This document shows, piece by piece, positions 18,615 to 27,139 of a stretch of 64,000 nucleotides of DNA. The notes below the pieces were generated by a model. That model was not told where the DNA came from. It searched no databases and saw nothing but the letters and a program-made list of their open reading frames with translations. The stretch is from CALNXN01 sp942490645 (GTDB lineage: Bacteria > Pseudomonadota > Alphaproteobacteria > Rhodobacterales > Rhodobacteraceae). The DNA lies in assembly GCA_942490645.1 (NCBI GenBank), contig CALNXN010000002.1:62001-126000 (forward strand), in the 5' to 3' direction. Every line of letters starts with the position of its first letter. The stretch's first letter is position 1. Made by a program: the position numbers and the translations under genes.

Positions 18615-19463
18615 TCCCCAAGCTATGGACCCGCCCTGCCAGTCTCAATTTGGTTGTGTCTGACAGCGCTGTCAGGTGTCTTCAGTCTCAGCGAATATCC
18701 CTTGCCGCGCGGCTTATGGAGGTTACGCACACCCGCGCCTTCTTCGTGGTCTTTTCTGCTTGGGTCGCCACTGCGGCACGCCATGTACTACATGCCCCAG
18801 AGTCCCACACCACCGCTCAGCCATTCAAGCAGGGGCGCTGAAGCAAGCTGGCGGAGGAAGTGCCTGCAACACTTATCCTTTAAAATATTGATTTTATTCC
18901 AATACATTTTCGTTTCAAAATTCACACCACAATAAAGACCTCAATTTGATCAAAACCAGCTCACTCGGAATAGTTTGCCGAAATCAATTTCGGTCAAGCG
19001 GACCTTGATGCTCGCTGCAGCGAATGACTGTTTTGAGCCCAGAGTGTCGGATGCTGCGGGCAGCAGCAATGTCCGCTTCAGTAAGCCCAATCAAAATCGT
19101 ACCAGTATCAGGCCAAGTTCTTGGCGATGGTTTGGGATACCGGCTTTCAGAAATCTTGTTACAGGTCGCAGTGCAAATACCGGATGATCTTGGAACCTTA
19201 CCAACATTTTGGTTCCATCTGATGTTAAGGGCAATCAATCTCAACAGATTGTTCAGAAACGAGGCCAAATCCGCCGCTTCAGTCCAAGGAAAGTATCTAA
19301 CGCCGCGGGGAATTCTTTTGGGTTTACCTTCGGACTCCTATGCCAGGTTGCCTGCGGGGAACCAGGCACCGAAATTCGCTGGTCGGGCGCGGGATTCAGC
19401 GCGCTGAAGCCTCTGATATTAAACCACTTTCATCGCCTTTGCGATTCACAGCGAACCCAGTGA
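18615..19463. other. Low-information stretch between IS6 remnant and hydrolase gene
   Basis: TCTGACAGCGCTGTCAGG (18659-18676) resembles the outer end of the IS6 element plus a palindrome. Beyond it, AT-rich bases around 18885-18960 and short frames on both strands (18984-19268 minus, 19024-19407 plus) show no recognisable motif, signal peptide or ribosome site. Probably decayed DNA. Confidence 0.4.
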
Positions 19464-21395
19464 TCAGTCCTGCGGATATCCATGCTCCGCCCAAAGATCG
19501 CGTGAGGGCCAGATGGTAACGGCGTCAATTCCATTTTCAATCAGTCCACCAAATTCGGCTACAACATCAAAGTCCGAGTCCGACGGTGAGGCATTCCAGA
19601 CGATCGCGACAAACACATCGCCCTCCTCTTTCAGAACCGACCGCGTCCCGTTCAGCGATCCAAAGAATGTGGTCGCCCCACCCGGACCTGTCGGCGTAAA
19701 CGCAGCATAGCGGACCAGATCATTGGCGGATGCGATCCAGCCACCGTGGCCTGCCATCGCTTCAACCACAAAGCTGTAGGGGCGCGGCACAGGGTTCGCA
19801 TCTTGTGGGTATTGCGAGGTTACTAGCGGCGCAAAGGGCTGGTCGTAATAGGTGACCTCACCCGGCCTTTGTTGCGACTGACGCCCGCGCCCGATCACCA
19901 TCGCCGTCACACCTGCCGGGCGCAGAATTTCCTCGCGCACATAGCGCTGATAATTGACTCCGCTCGCCGCGCGCACGATCTGTTGCAGGATGCAAAAACC
20001 AAGATTGGAGTAGGCGTCCGAGTATGACAGCCCTCGGCTCCTGCGCCCTCCTGGAAAGTAACTCAGCTCGAAATCTTCGATCACGTATTTCATGATGGCG
20101 AAACAGCTGACCGGCGCAGTTACGCCCATGTCCGCAGCAACCGTGGTCTGGGACAGCGTCGGGTCATAGCGATCCGCGGGCAAAAAGCCGCCATCCATAT
20201 CGATCAGGTGATTTACTGTGGTGTGCGTCATGCGCGCGTCGGCTGGTGGGCCAACTGGCGCACGCAGACCAAGTGCAACCAACATCGGATCGTCAAGATC
20301 CAGATCGCCCGACCCTTGCAAATGCATCAAAGCCGACCGCGTCAACAGCTTCGACACCGACATGATGCGAAAAAGGCTTTGTGGGGTCACTCGCTCAAGA
20401 CCGTCGATATCCGCCAGACCATAGGCGCAGCTATAGACCAGCCGGTTGTCTTTCACGACGGCAATTTGGGCACCGGGAATCGCCTGACGTTTCATCAGCG
20501 CCTCAAGGGCGTCTCCGAAATGCGACAGACGTCCATGGCAATCGCCGTTCCGGTTGATGCCATTGTCCAATAGTTGCACATCAAACCGGCCGTTCGGGCC
20601 GCGTTCAAGATCGATCACCCGGCTGCCATGGCGCAGGGCCATGTGTGTCACCTCCTCGCTGGTGATGCCGTAATAATGCCACGCCAGTTGGCCCGGTGAA
20701 AATGGCACGAGAACGGTGGTGTATCGTGTGTTTCGGCCGGAGCCGTGGCGTTCTATGTCCAGCACCCGCATGCCGGTGGTGCGCATATTATTCACAACTC
20801 CGGCAAGCGTCTGATCACGGAACCAGTTCCAGCCGGTTTCCCGCGCGCCGGTATTGTCGACCATAACGGCAGCATACCGCGTCCGGCCACCCTCACGATA
20901 CCGTTCAATGTCAACGACCCGCATATTGTGACGGTTGTAAACGGCAATCAGCCCATCACGCGACATATCGAACCCCCAGCGCCAATCAACGGCATCCACG
21001 CCGGTGTTGCTTTTGAAAATCGCAGCAAAGCGGCGCTGGCCACCGACCACATAGGTTTCGATATCCAGAACGCGCGAATTGGTGTCCTCGGCAAAGGCGT
21101 TCAGACCCGCCTCGGACATATCGAAACGCCAGTTCCACGTTGCGGCATGAACACCGTTGTCTTCGACAAGACTGACATCGAACCGCATCGGGTTGGTCGA
21201 AACCACGTCGATGTCGATCGGACGGGCGTTCAGGTCATCGGTCAGCCTATTGATCTGCGCGGCGCTCTGGTTGGTGAAATACCAGTTTCCGACACGGGTT
21301 ATGGCGCTGCGTTCTGTCAAGACGGTCTCTTGCGCGGTTGCAATCGAAGAGAGAACCGAGAGGCCGGCAGCAAGAACCAAGGGAACATGTTTCAT
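19464..21395 (-). CDS. Secreted serine hydrolase: tandem repeats plus beta-lactamase domain (polyglycine-hydrolase-like)
   Basis: 643 residues. Signal peptide to about residue 21 (SSIATAQE). Residues about 35-270 hold five repeats of 45-50 residues, each with a W-x-W or W-x-Y pair, a helix, then R-V-x-D-I-E/L-E and a strand ending near N-T-G; this is the bacterial tandem repeat domain (BTRD1) also found in fungal polyglycine hydrolases. From about 285 a class C beta-lactamase/DD-peptidase fold follows: SVSK near residue 345, YSNLGF near 461 and HGGW near 548. It should act outside the cytoplasm on a peptide or ester bond; the substrate is unknown. AGGAGA upstream fixes the start. It is downstream of a VPLPA-CTERM gene on the same strand. 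Confidence 0.8.
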   Translation of the reverse strand: MKHVPLVLAAGLSVLSSIATAQETVLTERSAITRVGNWYFTNQSAAQINRLTDDLNARPIDIDVVSTNPMRFDVSLVEDNGVHAATWNWRFDMSEAGLNAFAEDTNSRVLDIETYVVGGQRRFAAIFKSNTGVDAVDWRWGFDMSRDGLIAVYNRHNMRVVDIERYREGGRTRYAAVMVDNTGARETGWNWFRDQTLAGVVNNMRTTGMRVLDIERHGSGRNTRYTTVLVPFSPGQLAWHYYGITSEEVTHMALRHGSRVIDLERGPNGRFDVQLLDNGINRNGDCHGRLSHFGDALEALMKRQAIPGAQIAVVKDNRLVYSCAYGLADIDGLERVTPQSLFRIMSVSKLLTRSALMHLQGSGDLDLDDPMLVALGLRAPVGPPADARMTHTTVNHLIDMDGGFLPADRYDPTLSQTTVAADMGVTAPVSCFAIMKYVIEDFELSYFPGGRRSRGLSYSDAYSNLGFCILQQIVRAASGVNYQRYVREEILRPAGVTAMVIGRGRQSQQRPGEVTYYDQPFAPLVTSQYPQDANPVPRPYSFVVEAMAGHGGWIASANDLVRYAAFTPTGPGGATTFFGSLNGTRSVLKEEGDVFVAIVWNASPSDSDFDVVAEFGGLIENGIDAVTIWPSRDLWAEHGYPQD

Positions 21396-21503
21396 CTAAC
21401 TTCTCCTGATTTGTAAGGCCGCAAGGGGCATCGCGGCTCCGAAGTTCATCGCTCAGGCTACGTAAGGTGGAACAATCGCGATGTTTGCGTTGAACAGAAG
21501 CGG

Positions 21504-22511
21504 CTAGGCAGTCGGCGAACGCCGCAGGCCGAGGAGTGACGCAAGCCCAAGAACCAACAAGATGCCGGACGCAGGCAGCGGAACTGTTGGAATTGACGGT
21601 TGCGGAGTATGTTCGACCGAATTGGCTTGGCTAAACGCACTTGTCATCCAGACATGCGAACCAGGATCAAGGTTGACCTGAAAAATAAACCGGTGGCTGC
21701 CTTCAAAGATGGCGCTGGTTAGCCCCCCCGATCCGATAGCGGTTGCGCTGGCGTTAAACTGAAGTCCCGTGGTGAAGCCTGAGTTCGCAAATAGGTTTTC
21801 GGTTATGCTGGCGCCAATATCATCATCGTCCGACGTGGTCAGATAAGGCGACACAGGAAAGTAATTGATGTCGGCGCCGTCCAGCTCTGAAAACAGCAAC
21901 TCAATACCGCCCGCCGCGCGTACCAAACCGTCGTTTCCATTGAATTCAGAGCGTAGGTAAGCGTCGAAACTTCCTGCGATGTTAAAAGAAATCAGGGAAT
22001 CGGTCGTATTCGTGAACGAATAGGTCCGCGAGTTGCGCGCGAACGATGTCGCGGATGCCGCAATGGTATCATCCAGTAAAATTGCACTGGCGGACCCTTC
22101 CCGTGATGTTGTCTGGCGGGTCACACCTGAAAAATCGACGTCTGGATCAGGCTCGTACAAAAGCTCCAGTTCATAACCGCTGGACGCGCCTTCAAATCCG
22201 CCCGGCAGCCGGTTGGAATGGACGCGCGTTCCAATAAAGGGCAGCGGGGGGTCAGAATAAATGTTACCAACCTGTGCGGATCCGATGTCCGTTTCGACAG
22301 CGCTGGGGTCATCGACAGCACTGGTTGCGCCATTCTCAATGACAAGCGTATTGGGCACAGAGTCTATGTCAATTCCGTTGGGCAAGTTGCCGCCATTGAT
22401 GACATAAGAATGGTTCATGATCAGTTCGCTGAATGCGCCGATCGGCGCCGCATGCGCCGATGTGGTCAACAGCAGGCCGGTTAAACTTGCGATTGTCAGG
22501 GACGTTTTCAT
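21504..22511 (-). CDS. VPLPA-CTERM surface/secreted protein
   Basis: 335 residues with an N-terminal signal peptide (cleavage near SAHAAPIG) and a C-terminal sorting tail: VPLPASGILLVLG followed by more hydrophobic residues and RRS at the end. This tripartite Val-Pro-Leu-Pro-Ala, helix, Arg cluster is the VPLPA-CTERM signal handled by exosortase D. The mature part is rich in Ser, Asp, Asn and beta-strand-like stretches and contains a DDDD patch near residue 230; no known domain was recognised. ATG 22511, with TTGGAG upstream, is preferred over an in-frame TTG at 22523. No exosortase gene is in the window. Confidence 0.8.
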   Translation of the reverse strand: MKTSLTIASLTGLLLTTSAHAAPIGAFSELIMNHSYVINGGNLPNGIDIDSVPNTLVIENGATSAVDDPSAVETDIGSAQVGNIYSDPPLPFIGTRVHSNRLPGGFEGASSGYELELLYEPDPDVDFSGVTRQTTSREGSASAILLDDTIAASATSFARNSRTYSFTNTTDSLISFNIAGSFDAYLRSEFNGNDGLVRAAGGIELLFSELDGADINYFPVSPYLTTSDDDDIGASITENLFANSGFTTGLQFNASATAIGSGGLTSAIFEGSHRFIFQVNLDPGSHVWMTSAFSQANSVEHTPQPSIPTVPLPASGILLVLGLASLLGLRRSPTA

Positions 22512-22593
22512 GGTAATCTCCAATATGGGTAAATAAACTCAAAAAGCGGTCTGGTCCCTTGGCGGAATATGCCACGAGCGTTCGAGACCGGTG

Positions 22594-22974
22594 TTAGGTA
22601 TCGACTTGGTACATCAACACGACATCCGATACGAAGAACTGCCCGCTGGTCGCATCCGGCGTCTTATGGATCAGAATCTGGTTTTCTCGCCCGGGTTTGA
22701 AACCTGTGCCGCGTAGCAATTCGTGCACCGTCTTGTGTCCACCGTCGCGCGTGACCCGCAATTCAACAGACGCGTTCGACGCAGTTGGATTGTCTGCGGA
22801 ATCGTTGACATGCACCCAGCAGGTGCAGTCGTCAGCCGCATCCACGCGGAACAATAAAACCGGAATTGCTCGTGCTGTTCCTTCGACGAAATTGTCGGGA
22901 AGATTGAACTTGAAACGCAGCGCCTCGCGGCGTGTAGAATCCTGAAATGTCTGGTAGTCTGTCAAAGTAGGCAT
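22594..22974 (-). CDS. Unknown 126-residue protein
   Basis: No family recognised. The sequence has no signal peptide or membrane segment, alternating hydrophobic/polar strands (AIPVLLFRVDAAD, SVELRVTRDGG, QFFVSDVVLMYQV) and two close cysteines (DDCTCWVHV), so a small beta-sandwich is likely. AAGGAG lies a few bases before ATG 22974, and the gene sits between the large regulator and the VPLPA-CTERM gene on the same strand, which argues that it is real. Confidence 0.65.
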   Translation of the reverse strand: MPTLTDYQTFQDSTRREALRFKFNLPDNFVEGTARAIPVLLFRVDAADDCTCWVHVNDSADNPTASNASVELRVTRDGGHKTVHELLRGTGFKPGRENQILIHKTPDATSGQFFVSDVVLMYQVDT

Positions 22975-23119
22975 CTGAATCTCCTTCCAATATGAAATCG
23001 AGAAGGGCGCGCCAATTGCTCACAATGCGCCACATGCCTACGTTATCACCGTCCAGTCACATGAATCCTGAGCAAGTTATGAGCAAGTCATGAGGTCAAC
23101 GCGTGAACGCAACAGGTAG

Positions 23120-26100
23120 TCAGGCCCTGTCGGGAACGGCGATAAAGGGTGCCGCAAGGTGTTCTCGCTTTGCCAATTGTGCCACTTTGAGCGCGCAGGC
23201 ATCGGCATCTGCGGGCCGGTCAAGTGCGGTAAGTATCCGTTCCATCACTGCATAGATGCGCGGTTTGAACCACACATCGCCAGCCTGTTCGGCACGGTCC
23301 AGCGCGTATTCAGCTGCCGTTTCTGCGTCTTCGGTCCGTCCGGCGCGAAATAGCGTTTCGGCCTTTAACCCGTACCAGTTCGCGAGTTGCACCCCTGCGC
23401 CAGTCCGCTCAAAGACTGCAATCCCGTTCTCCAACTCGGCAAGTCCCAATTCGGTGTCACCCTTTTGCCCCAGAGCCCACCCCCGCATGACCAAACCCGT
23501 GCCCAACCAGAACGGAAAATCATTTTCACGGCTCGTTTCGACGGCGCGGGTCGCAAGGTCCAGGCACGCATCAACATCACCCGCAAACATGAATGCCTCG
23601 GAACACAGCGCAAGGTGGATCGCCTGCGCGAACCGGTTCTCGAACACTTCTGACAGGTCCCGGGACTGCGTGTAATAATAGTGCATATCATCAAAACGCC
23701 CCTGCATCGCGCTAACCCATGCCGCATAGGCCGCGCAGGTTACCGCTGAATTCTGGTCCGTGATCGTCTTGGGGAAACCGTCCTGCACCACATCCATTCC
23801 AGCGACCAAATGGGTCATCGCCTCGCTCAGCTTGCCGGTGTGCGTCATGACCTCGCCCAACCCTCCGTGCCCCTGTATCAACAAGCTCGGTTCTTTGGAT
23901 TGTCGGCCCATCTCGATCAGGCTTCTGGCGTGATCCATCGCATCATTCAGTTGACCAAGAACCCATGTGTGAACCCACAGCCCGACCAGCGCGCGCGCCT
24001 GAGCGCCAAAGTTCTGTAATGTCCGGCCTAGCGTATACACGCGCCCGAAGGCCGTACCGACGCCTTTGAAACCGTACCCCTTCATAGCCATAAGAGCCTG
24101 CGCCTGCGCCAGTTGCAGCCTCATTTCGGACTCCGACCCCTCGGCCTCGGTTCCCGCAACCAGATCAAGCCCATAGTTAGAGAAAACGGCAGCCTCAGGA
24201 TGTGCGGAACGGACCAACGCAGCGTAGGATGCCTTGATCCAATATGCGATTGCGCGCGGCGTATCTCCGGCCTCTTGAAAATGCGACCCGAGTATTTCAG
24301 GGCGAACGGGATTGGTCTCGGCGTTGCCTTCAAAATACAGGGCTATCTTCTTGTGTAACTCTGCCCGCTCCTTCGGCACCAACATGGCGTAGGCGGTATC
24401 CTGAAAAAGCATATGTCGGCACACAAAGTGGTTCTCGTCTTCATGTAGAAAACCAAGGCTGATCAAACGATCCAACCGCGCCTGAACCGTGTCCTGCGAG
24501 AGGCCCATCAAATGCGCGATCAAGGCCGGTTTGGCTGGCTGGCCAACAACCGATACCATATAGACAATCATGCGCAGATCGTTGTCCAACTCTGCGATCC
24601 GGACTTCGATAACAGCCTGAACCGTGTCGGGCAAATCGCGTGCAGGGTCAGACCCGGTTTTCGTCGCATGGGCGAGTTCTTCAAGGAAAAATGGGTTGCC
24701 AGCGGCGCGTTGCACCAAGGTTTCGACCAAGGGTGGCGCGAGATCGGCCAGTTCCGGGATTTGGTGCAAAAGCGTCCTGCTTTCCATCGGCCCCAACGGT
24801 GCCAATTGTAACACACTTTCGGTTAACGGAGGGAAACCGGACGGGCGCGCGGTGAGGATGATCATCAGCTTGCCTTGCGTTGACGTCCGGATCAGCGTTT
24901 CAAGATACCTGCGCGATGCCTTGTCCATCCAATGGACGTCTTCGATAACAAGAACATGACATGTCTTAGCGCAAATCTTTTCAAGAAGCCGTTCGATTAA
25001 TGCTAGCGTGCGCTGACGTTTGTAGAAATCCGACACACCTTCAAGGATCGGATCAAGACGCTCCGCCTCGTTCAGCAACGCCCGCAACAGGGCCTTATCT
25101 ATTGGGTCAAAGTCAGGAAAATCGTCAATGCCTGCGAACAGATCGCCACACATCTGACGGAGCAGCGCTAGCGGAGTTTCGCTCTGGCGCGGCATACAAT
25201 AATACTTATGATGCACGCCGTCGCCACGTTTCATGTCGGCGATGAACTCGGTTACCAGCCTTGATTTCCCAATCCCCGCAGGCCCCAGCAAGATAACCGT
25301 CTGACATTCCCCCTCACCGCATTTCAGCAAGTTCGCCCGCAAGAAAGACATCTCTGCCCCGCGCCCGACAAAGGCCGTTTGTCGCTCGCAAGGGCGCGCG
25401 GTCAGACCCACGCGTTCATCAGGTGGTCGCGAAAGCAGGAAATCATCTCCGATGGGTTCTGCCGCAATCTCGTCTCGCAAAAGGTTCTTGATCGCCCCGC
25501 TTATCAGAATGCGCCCATTGCCAGCGCGACTTGCCAGTTCCGCAGAATGACGGGCGACCCCGCCCGGAATGTTCCATTCAGAACCGGCACCCGTTTTGCC
25601 GTGAATTGTCGCCCCGGTGTCCACTCCGATCGACACTGAGATACCCAACCGGTCAAGCGCCGTGCGCGCCTCAAGATTGATGATTTCATGTGCGCAGGTC
25701 AGGGCGAAACGGGTGCCATCTTCAAGATGCGGATCAAATCCAAAAGTGGCTGAAAATCCGTCAGGCAGCATGTACATCAATCGACCTTTTGCCGCTCTGA
25801 CTCTCATCTCGGCACTTTTGATAAGTGCATCCAGCTGCTCATCCGGCAAATCCCCCGACAAAGGCGCTCCATCTCGACCGAGCTTCAATGTCAGGATGGC
25901 CACCAGCCATTGTTCTTGCAATCGCGCACGGCTCTCCACCGCCTCCGCACTGCCATCAGAAGGCGGCGCGTTGCTCTCTAGAAGTTGGGCAACAAAGCGA
26001 AACCCCATGCCGTGGTAGGTTTTTATGCACGGCACCGCACCACTTTGATCGCCTAACGCTTTGCGGATCACGCTGATTGTCGTTTGCAATGCAGCTTCGG

Positions 26101-26293
26101 AAACCTCCGGCGTCCAGAACTGATCAAGCAACTCTGATTTGGCGACCATGCGATCCCGGTTTTCGATCAAATAAACCAGCACCGAAAAGGCCTTGGGCGC
26201 AATCGCGACTGATTGGTTATTGGCCATCAACTCGTGATGTTCGGTGTCCAACTCCAAACCAGAAAATCTATAGATCAAGGCGGCGCCCCCCAC
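23120..26293 (-). CDS. Large transcriptional regulator: winged helix, cyclase-like domain, ATPase, TPR
   Basis: 1057 residues. Residues about 8-107 are an OmpR/CadC-type winged helix (KAFSVLVYLIENRDRMVAK, ISVIRKALGD, YHGMGFRFV). Residues about 125-290 look like a class III nucleotide cyclase (ISVSIGVDTGATIHGKTG) but lack the two metal-binding Asp residues, so it is probably not catalytic. An AAA/NB-ARC-like ATPase follows: Walker A GPAGIGKS near 335, Walker B LVIEDVHWMD near 446. The C-terminal 430 residues are helical repeats of TPR type. The start is GTG 26293; TTG 26278, preceded by a G-rich run, is an alternative. It lies directly upstream of the three-gene secreted-protein cluster on the same strand and may control it. 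Confidence 0.82.
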   Translation of the reverse strand: MGGAALIYRFSGLELDTEHHELMANNQSVAIAPKAFSVLVYLIENRDRMVAKSELLDQFWTPEVSEAALQTTISVIRKALGDQSGAVPCIKTYHGMGFRFVAQLLESNAPPSDGSAEAVESRARLQEQWLVAILTLKLGRDGAPLSGDLPDEQLDALIKSAEMRVRAAKGRLMYMLPDGFSATFGFDPHLEDGTRFALTCAHEIINLEARTALDRLGISVSIGVDTGATIHGKTGAGSEWNIPGGVARHSAELASRAGNGRILISGAIKNLLRDEIAAEPIGDDFLLSRPPDERVGLTARPCERQTAFVGRGAEMSFLRANLLKCGEGECQTVILLGPAGIGKSRLVTEFIADMKRGDGVHHKYYCMPRQSETPLALLRQMCGDLFAGIDDFPDFDPIDKALLRALLNEAERLDPILEGVSDFYKRQRTLALIERLLEKICAKTCHVLVIEDVHWMDKASRRYLETLIRTSTQGKLMIILTARPSGFPPLTESVLQLAPLGPMESRTLLHQIPELADLAPPLVETLVQRAAGNPFFLEELAHATKTGSDPARDLPDTVQAVIEVRIAELDNDLRMIVYMVSVVGQPAKPALIAHLMGLSQDTVQARLDRLISLGFLHEDENHFVCRHMLFQDTAYAMLVPKERAELHKKIALYFEGNAETNPVRPEILGSHFQEAGDTPRAIAYWIKASYAALVRSAHPEAAVFSNYGLDLVAGTEAEGSESEMRLQLAQAQALMAMKGYGFKGVGTAFGRVYTLGRTLQNFGAQARALVGLWVHTWVLGQLNDAMDHARSLIEMGRQSKEPSLLIQGHGGLGEVMTHTGKLSEAMTHLVAGMDVVQDGFPKTITDQNSAVTCAAYAAWVSAMQGRFDDMHYYYTQSRDLSEVFENRFAQAIHLALCSEAFMFAGDVDACLDLATRAVETSRENDFPFWLGTGLVMRGWALGQKGDTELGLAELENGIAVFERTGAGVQLANWYGLKAETLFRAGRTEDAETAAEYALDRAEQAGDVWFKPRIYAVMERILTALDRPADADACALKVAQLAKREHLAAPFIAVPDRA

Positions 26294-26380
26294 TTGAGCT
26301 TTTCGTAACAGAAATCGTGAAACCCGGCTGAGCGTTTGTCATGCGTTAACGTTTTTATAGCGTTTACCTTACGTCACACC

Positions 26381-26704
26381 CTACGACCGCTCAAGACCAG
26401 CAACGGACACCCCAACTAGGTCGTCGGTATGGAGCGTTGCGACCGGTAAGCGAAGCTCACATTGTCCGATGGACCCGACGCGGTATGATGCCGCTCCTTG
26501 AATGCCATTCTCCGCAACATGGGGGCTGAAATGGACGGATGAATTCGGCAAGTATGCGGTGCGCCTTTCATTGATCAGCGGGCTGGCCACTGCCCGGCAA
26601 TCAATCTGAAGTATCGATGAGAAGGGCGCAAACAGGTAGCTGACGATCTGGGCTTTGCCGTTGCGATGCTGAATATTGAGCATGCGCACCGCAATCGGTT
26701 CGAG
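26381..26704 (-). pseudogene. Unidentified reading-frame fragment cut at an IS3 remnant
   Basis: An open minus-strand frame of about 108 codons ends at 26381 and includes CRAVASPLINERRTAYLPNS and GAASYRVGSIGQCELRLPV. It has no ribosome site at its internal GTG/ATG codons and continues without a start until the transposase remnant on the other strand. No family was recognised. It could be the 3' part of a gene broken by the insertion, or chance. Confidence 0.3.
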
Positions 26705-26709
26705 CGGGC

Positions 26710-26874
26710 ATGCGACAGATCACGGCGTACCGCGATACCGATGTGGTGACGAAAAAATACCGGAGCCTCAACCAAGAGAATGACCGGCTGCGCCTCGAGA
26801 ACCGCATTCCCAATGAGGAGACGGACATCTTGAAGTCTAGCCGTTTGACAATCGATCCAGTGTATCGATTGTAG
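26710..26874 (+). pseudogene. IS3-family OrfA (transposase helix-turn-helix subunit) remnant
   Basis: A 54-residue frame from ATG 26710 reads KKYRSLNQENDRLRLEN followed by EETDILKSS. This is the leucine-zipper tail of IS3-type OrfA proteins (ENxRLRxExDILKKA). The helix-turn-helix half before it and OrfB after it are missing. Confidence 0.6.
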
Positions 26875-27139
26875 CCGAACCGGATATGGGCGGGTGACAT
26901 CTGTAGTGTGGGCCTTTTGGAGGCTGGCTGTACCTGGCACGCGCCAGTGTCCTTGGACCAGTGGCGGACATCTGAAGACTGTTGTGCGCCGGCGTCTCTG
27001 GCCGATCATGAACTTGGTTGCAAGAGACACTGACAACGAAAGCGGACGTTGCAAAACCGTAACGCCACCGGCAGCAAAGTCCGCTTTGCGGTCGTCGAGG
27101 CGCGCGAAATTCAGAGGTGGGACTTAAGGTTCAAACCGC
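26875..27139. other. Short intergenic stretch with an inverted repeat
   Basis: AAAGCGGAC (27039-27047) and GTCCGCTTT (27079-27087) form a 9-base inverted repeat 50-100 bases past the stop of the antiporter gene on the minus strand. The 31-base loop and absent U-tract make a terminator doubtful. No gene seen. Confidence 0.35.

Noticed and set aside
18984..19268. 94-codon minus-strand frame
   Set aside because: No ribosome site, no recognisable motif, and a competing frame on the other strand; placed in the low-information stretch.
27039..27087. Inverted repeat AAAGCGGAC/GTCCGCTTT as a terminator
   Set aside because: A 31-base loop and no U-tract make it unlikely to terminate transcription.
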